Positions 21,014-33,640 of a stretch of 64,000 nt of DNA are shown piece after piece. Source of the stretch: Polytrichum commune (taxonomy: Eukaryota > Streptophyta > Polytrichopsida > Polytrichales > Polytrichaceae); assembly GCA_950295325.1 (NCBI GenBank), contig OX485806.1:43829169-43893168 (forward strand), read 5' to 3'. Each line of letters opens with the position of its first letter. Position 1 is the first letter of the stretch. The position numbers and the translations under genes were made by a program. The notes under the pieces are model-generated. The model was not told where the DNA came from. It saw nothing but the letters and a program-made list of their open reading frames with translations, and ran no database searches.

Positions 21014-22708
21014 ATGGCAGCCTGGGCTGAGGGCTCACGGCTAAGAGGCCAAAACCTGGCGAAGGAAGTATCAAGGTATACTACAGCCAAACAAGACTTA
21101 TGGCATAGACGGTTAGGCCATCCAAGAGTAACTGTATTCCATAGGATGCTACCTCTAACCTTAGGCCATAACTTGAGCACATCTGATGCTCACAAGGTGC
21201 ATGAGTGCATTGCTTGTATCCAGGGTAAATTCAGTAAAAAACCTTCAAGATGGCAACTTCCGAGTGAATTGCCTCCACCTCTATACCGTATCCATGGTGA
21301 TATTTGTGGCCCAATTAACCCTCATTCCAGTGCATTCAAATATTTCTTTGTTTTGATTGATGCATCGGGTAGCCACTTAGAGGTATCGCTTTTACCCACC
21401 CGCAATATGGTATTTCCAAGGTTATTAGCAATCCTCATCCGATATCGTAATCATTTTCCCGATTTTCCTATAAAATACCTCCGCATGGATAATGCGATGG
21501 AATTTCGCTCACACACCTTCGAGGATTACTGTGTAGCCACAGGTATAACCCTGACTTATTCCGTACCATATGAGCACTCTCAAAACGGACTGGCCGAAGC
21601 CTTTATAAAGAAGGTACAGTTAGTTACCCGGCCTTTACTGTTACAGGCTCAACTACCTTCCTCTATGTGGGGGCACGTTGTCTTGCATGCCATAACTTTA
21701 CTTAAGTTACGACCCACCTTGCTCAACGTCCAGACACCAGCTGAACTTCAATCTGGGCGTACCCCTGATGTGTTACATATACATGTATTTGGTTGTCAAT
21801 TATGGGTTCTAGTGGCAGAACCAAAGAGACTTACGGTGGGACCACACAGGGAAGAAGGGATTTACATTGGTTTTGACTCGCCATCAATCATACGGTACCT
21901 AGTACCTGCTACTGGGATATTACTAAAGGCAAGGTTCGCTAACTGCCGATTCATTGAGCATGTTTTCCCACAGGTCTTTAAACCTGAATCCAACCAAAAC
22001 CTCAATTTTTCGGCACCCGAAACACTAACCATGAATCCCGGTCCTCCAACCTCGCTACCGGATACAGAAGTTAGTAAGTTACTTCACCTAAGATCCATGG
22101 CCGAGAGGACACCAGATGGCTTTGCTACATATCCACGCATTGTTCGAAACCCACTTCCAGGGACTGGGAATTCATTACCGCAGAACAAGTCTGCACCTAC
22201 CCCTACCCCTGCCCCGAAAGCAACAAAGAGGACAACTAAGCCGAAAACTCATTACACGACTGAATCCTTAGATTCAGACCCTGGAACTTTGGATGAGGCC
22301 AAGTCCAAGATAGATTGGCCGAAATGGCAAGAGGCCCTCGAGGCTGAGTATAATTCACTCAGAAAACACCAAGTGTTTGGGCCCACAGACACGAACTTGG
22401 ATAAGCATCCAATCGGTCATAAGGTACGTTTGGTTGCCCAAGAGTTCTCTCAAAGACCGGGTATTGATTTCGATCAAACGTATTTTCCCGTCATAGACAC
22501 TATCTCGTTTCGATTCTTGCTAGCTCTCACTGTTCAAATGTCATTGCACATTTTTCTACTGGATGTGGTTACAACTTACTTATACGGTGTTTTGGACACC
22601 AAGTTGTTTATTATGCCACCTCCGGGATTTCTACATCACGTGCCTGCAGCTGCAACCGGCAATCATACAAGGCTGCAGATCTTGAAAACACTCTACGGGC
22701 TCAAGTAA
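21014..22708 (+). CDS. copia integrase and N-terminal half of reverse transcriptase
   Basis: 564 codons. The GAG-pre-integrase zinc region has H31, H36, C65 and C68 (LWHRRLGHP, HECIAC). The integrase core has D96 (HGDICGP), D159 (RMDNAMEF) and E195 (GLAEAF), the DDE triad. The C-terminal part is Pro-rich. RT begins near residue 435 (WPKWQEALEAEYNSL). At HPIGHK/VRLVAQEFSQ about 15-20 residues usually present (WVFKRK-type block) are absent, a deletion at about nt 22420. RT blocks DQTYFPV and FLLDVVTTYLYG follow. The frame ends at TAA 22706-22708 after LYGLK, where related proteins continue with Gln. Confidence 0.85.
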   Translation: MAAWAEGSRLRGQNLAKEVSRYTTAKQDLWHRRLGHPRVTVFHRMLPLTLGHNLSTSDAHKVHECIACIQGKFSKKPSRWQLPSELPPPLYRIHGDICGPINPHSSAFKYFFVLIDASGSHLEVSLLPTRNMVFPRLLAILIRYRNHFPDFPIKYLRMDNAMEFRSHTFEDYCVATGITLTYSVPYEHSQNGLAEAFIKKVQLVTRPLLLQAQLPSSMWGHVVLHAITLLKLRPTLLNVQTPAELQSGRTPDVLHIHVFGCQLWVLVAEPKRLTVGPHREEGIYIGFDSPSIIRYLVPATGILLKARFANCRFIEHVFPQVFKPESNQNLNFSAPETLTMNPGPPTSLPDTEVSKLLHLRSMAERTPDGFATYPRIVRNPLPGTGNSLPQNKSAPTPTPAPKATKRTTKPKTHYTTESLDSDPGTLDEAKSKIDWPKWQEALEAEYNSLRKHQVFGPTDTNLDKHPIGHKVRLVAQEFSQRPGIDFDQTYFPVIDTISFRFLLALTVQMSLHIFLLDVVTTYLYGVLDTKLFIMPPPGFLHHVPAAATGNHTRLQILKTLYGLK

Positions 22709-23833
22709 GCCGGGCGCACGTGGTATTATCACTTATGCAATTACGTCGTCTCGAAAGGTTTTGTATACAATCTTACTATACCTTGTATCTTTACGCTAGC
22801 AAATCAAAGTGGTTTTGTTATCGTAGCTGTATACGTAGACGATTTGAATGTCATTGGACTGCCCGAATTGTGTAAATACACACAAGACTTACTAGTTCAA
22901 CAGTTTAACATGAAAATACTGGGTAAAACATCATACTGCCTAGGTTTACAAATACAACACCTTGCCGATGGTAGTATACTACTACATCAGCAAGCATACA
23001 TTCAGAAATTACTTAAGAGTTTCAATATGGACCAATCACACCCACTAGCTGCACCTATGATTGGTCGTAGTAAAACTAAGGAAGACCCCTATCATCCTCG
23101 TGAGGAGGAGGAGGTTGTTGATAAACAACGCTACCTTACGGCTATAGGGGCCTTTACTTATTTAACTACACATACTAGGCCGGACATAGGGTTCGCTACT
23201 AGTATACTTGCTAGACATAGCCAAAATCCTACAGCTAGACACCGGAGTGGGGTTAAACACCTAATGAGGTACTTACGTGGCACCGAAGACTTAGGTTTAC
23301 ATTATAGGAAAGGCCAAAACCAGGAGACAACTGGTTATGCTGACTCAGGCTTCAAAACGGACGAGGTGGCGGGTAAATCGCAGACATGGTATATTTTCAT
23401 TCGGGATGGAGCCCCGATATCCTAGAAATCGGTTAAGCAGACCGTGACAGCCACGTCAACCAACCATGCCAAATTAATCGCCTTTCATGAAGCTGCCAGG
23501 GAGGCCGTGTGGCTTCATAATATGGAGGGAATCATAACGAAGCAGTGTGGCATCAAGGTCCAAGATAAACCAACTGTAATTTATGAGGATAATGCCTCAT
23601 GCGTGAGACAAATGCAGTCTGGGTTTATTCAGGCAGATAGGACAAAACATATCAGTCCTCATATATTCACATTCTCATAGGATCTAGTTGATTCAGGACA
23701 AATAAAGATTAGGAAAACTGAATCAAAAAATAATATAGCTGATATGTTGACCAAGGCACTACCAGCTTGTAAACACAAAAAACTAATAGGTGTCGCAGGT
23801 ATGAAATCACTTCAAGAACTCAATCACATGTGA
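22709..23833 (+). pseudogene. copia reverse transcriptase C-terminal half and RNase H
   Basis: Continues in the same frame after the stop. The active-site box is YVDD in VAVYVDDLNVIG (about 22835). Then come YCLGLQI, RPDIGFATSILARHSQNP and HLMRYLRGTEDLGL, and after a TAG near 23424 the RNase H part: ATSTNHAKLIAFHEAAREAVWL, IYEDNASCV, TKHISPHI and NIADMLTKALP. A TAG at 23678-23680 interrupts again, and the frame ends at 23831-23833. The stops are each one transition from a common sense codon. The catalytic residues are otherwise present. Confidence 0.82.
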
Positions 23834-23928
23834 GAGGCACTCTTTTCTTCATTAAGGTTTTATTCCAATGGGTTTTTTCTTAATGAAGTTTTTAATGAGG
23901 TCATCTTGAGTTGAGGTGGAGTGCGACG
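23834..23928 (+). other. copia 3' end and presumed polypurine tract
   Basis: Holds a CATTAAGGTTTTATTCCAATG segment followed by a TTAATGAAG partner, and ends GTTGAGGTGGAGTG, a plausible polypurine tract. The 3' LTR should start here with TGTTG, but the sequence changes within a few bases into the terminal repeat of the inserted DNA transposon. Confidence 0.5.
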
Positions 23929-23971
23929 AAGCTATTTTGTGAGCGTAAAGCGGTGACCGGTGACCGGTAAA
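23929..23971. repeat. left terminal inverted repeat with GCGGTGA motifs
   Basis: Pairs with 35745-35788 over ~42 bp with a few mismatches and a one-base gap. The inner half is a tandem of GCGGTGAC units. Arrays of this kind near transposon ends are usually transposase binding sites. The same core (GTGAGCGG) recurs inside the element at 32140-32210. Confidence 0.7.
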
Positions 23972-24385
23972 ATCCGAGATATTTTTATTAAATTGTAACT
24001 TTAAGCAGCAAGTTTATGGTATTTATGGACTAAATGTATTTTTAGTAAATTTTTTCTAAACGTAGTAAACATTGGGACCTTTGGCCGTGGACAATTAAGG
24101 GCTCAGTTACAGGAAAAAATGTAATTATATCAGTGACAAATCTGTTAAATGTGGCAAATTGAACATTTGGAACTAATATCAGTAATAAATAATTTATTGT
24201 CTCAAGTAAAAAACGTAATGTTTCAGTATAATGAGAATTAGTGGTACTTTAAAAAGGTCACGCAACTTTGGAACAGAGAAATACATGTGGTGCGTCAAAT
24301 GTATTGTAGTGGCCCTTTTAGTCTCACTACATCGTGATTATAACAAATCTTGCATACATATGTTTCTTTAAAGAAACAGAAAACT

Positions 24386-27300
24386 CTAAGAGTCAAGGTA
24401 CTTCAGTAACGCACCCTCCAAAACTCGCTTCACTTCGTTGAAGCTAAAACTAGCTGCATGAATGAACGTATTTGATTCTGAGTCCAAACCACAAACTACA
24501 GTTAATAAATAGTACAAATGCTTACAGTTGGCCCATTGACCCTGTTTTCCAATTTCTTTAGTCGCCATCTCCTTGAAGTTAGGACAAGTGCATGCTGGCA
24601 GATGCGAAATCGTCAAGTAGTATTGCTGAACCTTTTGGGGCGTGCCGGAATCCAATGAGACGATGCATCCTAAGGCAGGGGCTGGAAGCATGCACAAATT
24701 GTGCACTTTGGCATTCAGTGATAGGGCTGAGGCACAATTATTGGTGTGTTTTGTTGACGGGGCCTTCTTGTTGCGCCTAATCAACTTCCTTGAACGGCGG
24801 GTGGGAAACTCATCCGGATATGCAGGAGTCGTGTAGCTTGCTAAGTCCAAAGGTAACGGGTGGTCCTGAAAAAGTTTGAAAGGTGTCATCTCCTTCCGCT
24901 GGGGCAGTCTAAATCATGCGTTTTCTAAAGAGAGGATCTCTTTGCAGGTTAAGTTGGTCCCCAACTTAACCGGCCATACCTTCGGAATGTTCGGGACTGA
25001 GACCATCCATCTCATTTTTGTACCCTTAACGCATCTCTCAATGTCGTCACTGCAGAAAAAGAAGTCTTGAGGGTCCAATCTTTTCTTCCGATAGTTGTCC
25101 AGGAGGCCCGAGTAGGTGGGTGCAGCGGTGTTCTTCCCGTCTTGTACAATCCGAGCGACGTATTTTTTCTTGGTAATTGCTTGTAGAGCAAAACAAGCTT
25201 TCGCAGATGTCTTAGGCAACCGTGCGATGTGCCACTGGGCAGGGTTGCATAATGTCTCCTCAATCGCGGTGACGTGGTACCGATCCACCTGCTGCGGAGC
25301 GTCGTGTGTTGGAAGTTGCGGCTATTCTTCATTTGTAGTTGTGGGAGAATTTGGAGTTGTCGCAAGAGGTGGAGAATCGTTCAGTCGGACAGATCTGGTT
25401 TGGACGTGTGGTCGGGATATACTGATCTTGTTTGGCCTGTGAGATTCACGTTCGTCACCGAACGCAGTATTTGGTTTACGCTTCGGAGAAACAAATACCT
25501 CTTCCCCTTCAAGGTGGGGAGTCCTGGTGCACCACTCGTCACCGCTAGGCATCTTCAAGATGGCCTCCTGCAGCGGTTTCGAGTTTTCTATTTTTGCGGC
25601 TGACCTTTGAGCACGCCTCAGCTTCAATTCCTCCTTCGACGGTCCAGTTCCAGGGTTCTCTCCCTTCAGGAATTGGGAATATGCTGAGCACTGCATGAAA
25701 GCACTCACGAAGTCATCGACTATTGCCACATAAAGGTCGCTGCCTCGATCGCCAGATTGCTGCTTCCACTTGTTATGAATAGATTCAGCAAGGTTACAGG
25801 ATGGCATTTCCGCTAGTTCATCTTCACTTAGATCCTGCAATGAGAATACAGTCCGAAATTAGAATAATGGTGGAATCAATGTAGTTGAACTATAAAGATT
25901 GAATTATAGAGGAAATATAGAGGGAAGTATAGACTTACCAACTCCATAAAATCCACCCCATTGGCGGTAACGGAAATGCCAGAAGGCCAGCTAGAGCTCC
26001 AGTCGAGGTAGAGCTTGTTCAATTGTTGCACCGGATGACATCCACCATGCCCGAATTGCCAAATACTTTGTCTCGGCCTCCGCCATCGATTTTGCATTCT
26101 TGTATTGCTGGCATAGTATTCGATGTTGATATTGCAGGTCTTGACGGATATTGGCCTTGGTATGTTTCTCCAAGGACTGCGTCCAATGGAAAAGACAAGT
26201 CCTCTCTCTGTCCACCATCTTCTCAAACGCATCTCCACTTCCGTATATGATTCGAACAACATTCCAGTTGGCTTGGGCACTGTCGGCCATGAAACCTTTA
26301 AAATTTACTTTGTCCACTCCATGTTGAGCCATGAGAGCGTTCAGGTTCTTCCATACGACTGACTGGGCTGCAACATCTTCAAACTACATGTCGCATACTG
26401 CGATGGTCATGACACGGCAATATGTGGAATCGTACACATGGCAAGCCATTGTCGTTCACGACCTGACCCGTTTGACATGGTCAAACATTATCCAGGAGTT
26501 CTCCAGATCACCACCGGATTGCATTCGTTTGACCAGGTCGACTCCGCTGCCCGGTCCAACTTCAGACATCTTGAAGACAAAGACCTTGTCCATGTCCGCT
26601 CCTTGCCCTGGAAACCTATTCTACTGCACGAACTTCCAATTGCTAGCACCGCGTAACTTGGTAATATTGTCCATGACTCCAAAGCGATGGATAGTCCTGA
26701 ACGTGGTGACTGCGTTACGAATGTTGGGCGAGGTGAGGTGCTTACACCGATCGAAAATAACTTGCAACTCGTCCAGCTCCAAGATCTTCTGTGGTTCACC
26801 TTCTTTAGCAAGAAGGAGTGGGTCCAGTACTTCCTTTGCAGTTTCAAACACAATAGCTGAGCGAGTGGCTGATGGGGTGCGTTCGATTTGCTCCCCAATC
26901 AAGTTGTTTGTCAAATCGATAAAGTCCCGATGATCACCTGACTTGACGGGATGGTCATGAGATCCCAAATGCACACAAACCCTCGTCATGTGAGGTGTCG
27001 CAGTAACATAGTAGATCTTGGAAGGGTAAACAGCAACACAAGTGGGAGGGACATTACAAGATTTGCAAACAACGGTTGAACCAGTGGGAGGCTTGGACCC
27101 CACTTCAAACACTTTCTCAGATAATCCTTTCCACTCTGTTTCATTCACTTTGGAAGTCATGTGGTCTCGCTGAAGATACTCACAGGCATGATTGTCGCAA
27201 CGGAGGTGGCCCAAACAAGAAGATGTACGAAACAAAAGCTTCAGATCATTCTGTATATTGGATGTAATCGTGCGAGACCAAGCATGGCCATCGTACCTTC

Positions 27301-28123
27301 TATCCATTCCACGAAGCTGCTTGGCCTTTGTATTCTGGCCATGGTCACCTAAAGGTGGAAATTCGAAGATAACGTCCCCATCGTAACGAGGGGGAAGGTA
27401 ATCAACCTGCTGGAGTCTAATTGCATCAAAGTTAATTCGAGACAACACACTTTTGGACCGCTTACGAGCTCCAAGGCGCATCAATGAATGAATGATACTG
27501 ACAATAGGACTTGACACAACCTTGGACTGACCAGGATTACGAGACGGACTAACAAGAGGAGTTGTTTCCTTGCGAACTAATTGTGGAAACAGCGAAGCTT
27601 GGACTTTACTCTCTAATCTTAGAACTTCAACATCGCCGTCGGAATCATCAGTCAACTCATAAATTGTTTTTAGACCGGGCTCAATTTTGACCCTAGACAG
27701 CACCGGTCTTTCAATGCTAACAGTGGACGACTCCTTAGGTGTTAGAAGTTCAGTCGAACACTCTAACATAGACTCTGAGACTCCATATACACGATATTTT
27801 CCAGGCTTCAGCAACCAGAACGAACCGACGTCATTCTCTCCTCTAGTCTGACGAACTGCATGTGAAAGTAGACCAGTTTGATCGTCAAAAACTTCTCCTT
27901 CGACAAAGATAGTGACATCACGATACTGAAACCTCAAACTTAATGTTGTACAAGTGACTATAGCATGACCGTCTTCACCTAATGGAAAGAGGACCGGAAC
28001 AGAATGATGTTCAGCACAAAGCAGGGCCATAGTATTCCACAGGACTTTGAACAAAACAAGTGCTCTGAACATTGAAATGGCATGAATATATAACAAGCAA
28101 GAAATTACAGTGCAAACTGGCAA
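24386..28123 (-). pseudogene. MULE-like transposase with GCM/WRKY-type zinc cluster and SWIM finger
   Basis: The transposase cuts and rejoins the element ends. N-terminal part (26621-28123, 500 codons): a SUMO-like VKIEPG site, then a DGHxWSR...LGHLRC..CEYL region with later CKSC and HLGSHDHP ligands, resembling WRKY-GCM1 DNA-binding domains. The DDE core is spread over 25876-26490: MTIAVCDM (first Asp), FMADSAQANW (second), CLFHW, and IRAWWMSSGA before the helix with the expected Glu. An intron (25835-25938, GTAAGT..TGCAG) leads to MPSCNLAESIHNKW. The C-terminus has a SWIM finger, CTCPNF...CKHLYY. Breaks include TAG after CDM, TAG before the intron, a one-base shift in TTTT next to the intron, and stops near 25321 and 24911. 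The N-terminal start is uncertain. Confidence 0.75.
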
Positions 28124-28532
28124 TTTATGTCACAGTAAGCGGAATTTCAGAAGTTAATAGAGAGTCATGCAAAGTATGCTGAAAGACGGCTGAAAAACCA
28201 ATTTTAGATGTAGGTCCAAGATATGTAAGAAACCGATATCTATTTTAAACATAGTAGTCAATATAAATAAGGCTATAGATGTGGTCGTATCATATACACT
28301 CACAAGTTGTTATGTTTACCTGTTTTCAAATAGTAGAATCCAATAACATGCATACATTCTAAACATGATAGTAGCTATGGAATAAAAAAATTCCAAACAT
28401 TAGAATGCTACATTGTGATTAACGACAAAGACGCTTATGGGGCCCTTTGCCATTATTGTCACCGTCATTGTTATGACAATGGTCCAACCCTAAACTATGA
28501 ACTGCAGTGCATCCTGCTGAACCGAGTTTCTG
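28124..28532. other. spacer inside the MULE-like element
   Basis: AT-rich with no open frame of note. It may hold the transposase promoter or a 5' intron, because the first frame of the transposase opens without a clear start. Confidence 0.4.
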
Positions 28533-28842
28533 TCATTTGGGACGTGGGGGACGTAGAGATCTAGAGTACGTGCCCGGTTTAATAACACCTACTCTAGAAT
28601 AGGCATGAGTCTGTAAAGTAGATTTGTCCTCTATCAACGTTGCATCATCTGCCTGCAAAGATGGAGTCTGTGGATGTGGAGTGTGAACCACGAACGCCGG
28701 AGTAACTGAGCAGTCATGTGGGTTGGCAATCTTCATGTTGTTGACGTCTGCAAAACCATCGATGGACAACATGGTGTGAATTTGAGATGAACTAGGAGAA
28801 CCTAAAGGAGCAATGCTTGGGAGACTTGAGTCAGTACCCATT
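28533..28842 (-). CDS. small Ser/Pro-rich open frame of unknown function
   Basis: Starts at an ATG at about 28842 (MGTDSSLPS); the open frame extends further upstream without a stop. The product is rich in Ser, Pro and Thr and ends in RPPRPK, with no recognised domain. It lies upstream of the transposase in the same direction and could be an N-terminal exon of it or a separate accessory protein. Splice sites joining the two were not established. Confidence 0.35.
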
Positions 28843-30149
28843 GGAGAATAATATGATGAGATGACATGAAGGAATGGGTACAAGTAATCGGGTAATATAT
28901 ACACATAGGGTAGACACCAATGCTCGAATCTATGAGAACTTGTTACATCAATTAATAATCAACATTTATTTATGTAAATTCAGGACAAGTTGTTTCATCA
29001 AGGATTAGAATGTACTACCACAATAGCCACCAAATATCTGACATGACATATCTTGATTAGACTTTAGCGCCGCCTTTTTAAGTGTATTATTGCAGTGAGG
29101 ATTAACCCTGCATTAATTTAAGAAACCGTAGATTAATTTTCTAAAACAAATGATTGCACATGGATGTTAATTATGACAGACTAGACAATGATATATAAGA
29201 TCTGTTTGATTCAGTGTTGGTAGAGATGATCACTAGGTCGAGAGCGAGAGCAGATCAAGAAGTTAGGAGGATTATTGAAAAACAGAGGCGTATTGAGAGA
29301 AGGCAAAGGTTAGAATCAAGAGAGAGCATAGGAACGCCGTACAACTTGCAGACAACAATGGGTAGAAGAGGGGTTAATTCTTCCAAGGGTACATGTAGAG
29401 GTTCAAAAGGGGAAAAGACGTTTGATGTCGCAACGGTAGCTCCCATCGTTTTATTTCCTGTATCAGAGGAAGACAACCAAGTTGACAAAGGGGGCAGTGA
29501 GGTGTTGTTTATCTGCATTTCTAATGATATTATTTTCTTTGCAATCGTAATGTTAACCACTCTCACGGATAGTTAGAACAATTGAGACCCATTTGCTTCC
29601 CTTTATGTAGTTTTTTTTATCTTTGGTGATGGAATGTAACTAGGATTTGGCTTGGGCATCTGGAACAGGGAGTGACGCAGACACAGCTTCAACCCGGGGC
29701 AGCCTCGAGTGCCTCAACATCAAATCATAGTGAGCAGCAGGTTTGTGAAGAATGTTTTCAATTGGTGACTTTTAGGGTTTTGGGTTTAGGGTAATGTTTA
29801 TTTCAAATGCCAACAATTTATTAGGCCAACTTCTTAGCTAATGAGGACATGACATATCCACTTAACAGAGCCTTGGAGATTTTGATGGGGACGCTGAGGT
29901 TGCTGAGTTAAGCCTAGGAAAATTTGATCGCAACGTTGATGTGGTAGATCTTTGCAAAGGGAGCATGGATAATGAGGAGAGGCACTTCGGGGAAGAGGTA
30001 GGCTTTCCCACATTCCCACACCCCGTAGGGTTCGAAGATCGAAGGTGTGACCTAAAATTGTACTATCAGACCCGAGAGAGACTTTCTGAGCTTGTTTATC
30101 CATATCGGTGCCGAGGGGGACATTTGAGGAATCCAAGTCAATTCGGTGG

Positions 30150-33100
30150 TCTGAAATGGGCGAAGTAGGCTTATTTTGCATGTTTCCGAGTTAGAAATTA
30201 GGGGTCTGAATCATATGTGAGGCAGTTAGATTGAAATTCATGTGGGTGTCTCGGTCCCGAGATAGCTACTCGGAGGGGTTCTGAAATGGTCTGAAATTGT
30301 CATATTAAGCTTAGTATGCGTGTTTCTTACTTAGAAAGTAGGGGTCTGAATCAAATGTGGGGCAATTAGATTGAACTTCATGTGGGTGTCTCGATCCCAA
30401 GATAGTTACTGGGAGGGGTATGAGGTGGTTTGAAATGGTCTCATTAAGCTTAGTTTACATGTTTCTGAGTTAGAGATTAGGGGTCTTAGGTGGTCTGAAA
30501 TGGTCTGGAATGGTCCGATTAAGCTTAGTTTGCATGTTATTTAGTTAGATAGTAGGGTCTGAATCATATGTGGGGCGGTTAGATTGAACTTCATTTAGGT
30601 GTCTCAGTCCCGAGATAGCTACTGGGAGGGGTATTAGGTGGTTAGGGATGGTTCTGAGTTAGAGATTAAGGGTCTTAGGTGGTCTGAAATGGTCTGGAAT
30701 GGTCCGATTAAGCTTAGTTTGCATGTTACTTAGTTAGATAGTAGGGGTCTGAATCATATGTGGGACAGTTAGATTGAACTTCATTTGGGTGTCTCGGTCC
30801 CGAGATAGCTACTGGGAGGGGTATGAGGTGGTTTGAAATGGTCTCATTAAGCTTAGTTTGCATGTTTCTGAGTTAGAGATTAGGGGTCTTAGGTGGTCTT
30901 AAATTGTCTGAAATAGTCATATTAAGCTTAGTTTGCATGTTACTTAGTTAGATAGTAGGGGTCTGAATCATATGTGAGGCAGTTAGATTGAACTTCATTT
31001 GGGTGTCTCGGTCCTGAGACAGCTGCAAGGAGGGGTCTTAGGGGGTTAGAAATGGTCTGATTAAGCTCAGTTTGCATGTTTCTGAGTTAGAGATTAGGGG
31101 TGTGAATCATATGTGGGGCAGTTAGATTGAACTTCATTTGGGTGTCTCGGTCCCGAGACAGCTGCAAAGAGGGGTATTAGGTGGTTAGAAATGGTCATAT
31201 TAAGCTTAGTTTGCATGTTTTTGAGTTAGAAATTAGGGGTCTTAGGTGGTCTGAAATGGTTTGGAATGGTCCGATTAAGCTTAGTTTGCATGTTACTTAG
31301 TTAGATAGTAGGGGTCTGAATCATATATAAGGCAGTTAGATTGAACTTCATTTGGGTGTCTCGGTGCCGAGATAAGTACTGGGAGGGGTATTAAGTGGTT
31401 AGAAATGGTCATATTAAGCTTAGTTTGCATGTTTCTGAGTTAGAAATTAGGGGTCTTAGGTGGTCTGAAATGGTATGAAATGGTCACATTAAGCTTAGTT
31501 TGCATGTTTGTGAGTTAGAGATTAGGGGTCTGAATCATATGTGGGGCAGTTAGATTGAATTTCATTTGGGTGTCTCGGTGCCGAGATAGCTATTGGGAGC
31601 AATGAACGGGTAGTGCCGGCAGTTAGTTACGAGCTAGCCGGTTGATTTTGAGAATTTCCGAATGCAATTGGAAAGTTTAGGCAGCGGTTCCGGAAGAAAA
31701 TGAAGGTTGACGGAAAGGGCCGATTAGAAAAATAAAATGCCGGCATTTCGGCAAGCTCCCCTTGAGTATCCACGGCAAATTGCCGATTGAGAAAAAAATT
31801 TCATGGCGGGCAGCTGACCAAATATATATTTTTTAGGTAAGGATTTCAATACTATGCATAGTTGGAGACTATGCCTTGTTGGCTTGTGGTTTAGGCCCTT
31901 TAGGGTTAGAGTGGCTTGTGGTTTAGGGCTCCCCTTGCTTCCCTAAACCAGCTTTGACTCCGTAGTAGTGGAGGTTCCATTTTCGTTGTTGGTTTCACAA
32001 ACAAGCACCTGGACCCTAAATTTGTTGTTACTTCTGTGAGAGAGTTGTTGTGTCGTCGTAGTACCTGTGTGATTTGTGAGGGAGCCGGCCTCTTTGAGTT
32101 GTGAAATCTGTGAGTTGTGATACCTGTGAGTTGTGATACATGTGAGCGGAGAAACCTGTGTGAACGGCGAAGTCTGTGTGAGCGGAGAGGCGAAGTCTGT
32201 GAGCGGCGAACCCATAACCATTGCTTCAAACCCACCAGGCATCCTTAAAGAAAGAAAAAGATGGAGAAGGAGAAGAAGCTGGAGCGGGCGCGGGCCGGGC
32301 GAGGCGGTGCGGTTCGTTTCGTTTCGTTCTTCAGCTTTCTTTTTCTTTGAGTTGTGAGTATGAGTGTCTCGGGACCGAGACACTCTTTTTGGAACAAATT
32401 TGTGTATAAAAAGTGTATTCTGATATGAGGATAGATAGGTCTGAAATGATTTCCTAGTTGTGAGTATGAGTGTCTCGGGACCGAGACAGCTGCAAGGAGG
32501 GGTATTAGGTGGTTAGAAATGGTTTGATTAAGCTTAGTTTGCATGTTTCTGAGTTAGAGATTAGGGGTGTGAATCATATGTGGGGCAGTTAGTTTTAACT
32601 TCATTCGGGTGTCTCCGTCCCGAGACAGTTGCAAGGAGGGGTATTAGGTGGTTAGAAATTGTCATATTAAGCTTAGTTTGCAGGTTTGTGAGTTAGAAAT
32701 TAGGGGTCTTAGGTGGTCTGAAATGGTCATATTAAGCTTAGTTTGCATGTTTGTGAGTTAGAAAGTAGGGGTCTGAATCATATGTGAGGCAGTTAGATAG
32801 AACTTCATTTGGGTGTCTCGGTCTCGAGACAGCTGCAAGGAGGGGTATTAGGTGGTTAGAAATGGTCTGATTAAGCTCAGTTTGCATGTTTCTGAGTTAG
32901 AGATTAGGGGTCTAAATCATATGTGAGGCAGTTAGATTGAACTTCATTTGGGTGTCTCCGTGCCGAGATAGCTACTGGGAGGGGTATTAAGTGGTTAAAA
33001 ATTGTCATATTAAGCTTAGTTTGCAGGTTTGTGAGTTAGAAATTAGGGGTCTTAGGTGTTCTAAAATGGTTAGAAATGGTCTGATTAAGCTTAGTTTGCA

Positions 33101-33640
33101 TGTTTGTAAGTTAGAAAGTAGGGGTCTGAATCAAATGTGAGGCAGTTAGAATGAAATTCATTTGGGTGTCTCGGTGCCGTCATAGCTACTGGGAGGGATA
33201 TTAGGTGGTTAGGGATGGTCATATTAAGCTTAGTTTGCATGTTTATGAGTTATAAATTAGGGGTCTTAGGTGGTTTGAAATGGTTTGAACTGGTCATATT
33301 AAGCTTAGTTTGCATGTTTATGAGTTAGAGATTAGGGGTCTAAATCATATGTGAGGCAGTTAGATTGAACTTCATTTGGGTGTTTCCGTGCCGAGATAGC
33401 TACTGGGAGGGGTACTAGGTGGTTAGAAATTGTCATATTAAGCTTAGTTTGCAGGTTTGTGAGTTAGAAATTAAGGGTCTTAGGTGGTCTGAAATGGTTA
33501 GAAATGGTCTGATTAAGCTTAGTTTGCATGTTTGTAAGTTAGAAAGTAGGGGTCTGAATCATATGTGAGGCAGTTAGATTGAACTTTATTTGGGTGTCTC
33601 CGTGCCGAGATAGCTACTGGGAGGGGTATTAGATGTATTA
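30150..33640 (+). repeat. ~3.4-kb tandem array with a recurring palindrome
   Basis: About 16 imperfect units are built from two modules of ~80 and ~133 bp, giving a ~213-bp higher period (for example 30746, 30959; 31313, 31526; 33338, 33550). Each long module has GGGGTCTGAATCATATGTG, then TTCATTTGGGTGTCTCGGT, and nearly every one contains TCTCGG-N2-CCGAGA, an inverted repeat. The short module is AGCTTAGTTTGCATGTTT with GAGTTAGA. The array starts exactly where an open frame ends (GGTGGTCTGAAATGG at about 30148) and stops just before the first methylase exon. A different sequence interrupts it at 31600-32460. Confidence 0.85.
31600..32460 (+). other. non-repetitive insert within the tandem array
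   Basis: Holds AT- and GC-rich parts unlike the array. At 32100-32215 there is a run of GTGAGTTGTGA, then GTGAGCGGAGAA, GTGAACGGCGAAG, GTGAGCGGAGAGG and GTGAGCGGCGAA phrases. These echo the GAGCGGT motif of the terminal repeats. A perfect hairpin GTGTCTCGG/CCGAGACAC lies at about 32362-32381, where the array resumes. Short frames on both strands show no domain. It could be the methylase promoter or a captured fragment. Confidence 0.5.

Noticed and set aside
30150-33640. CRISPR-like array
   Set aside because: Units are ~80-213 bp, imperfect, without short identical repeats and unique spacers, and lie in a eukaryotic transposon.
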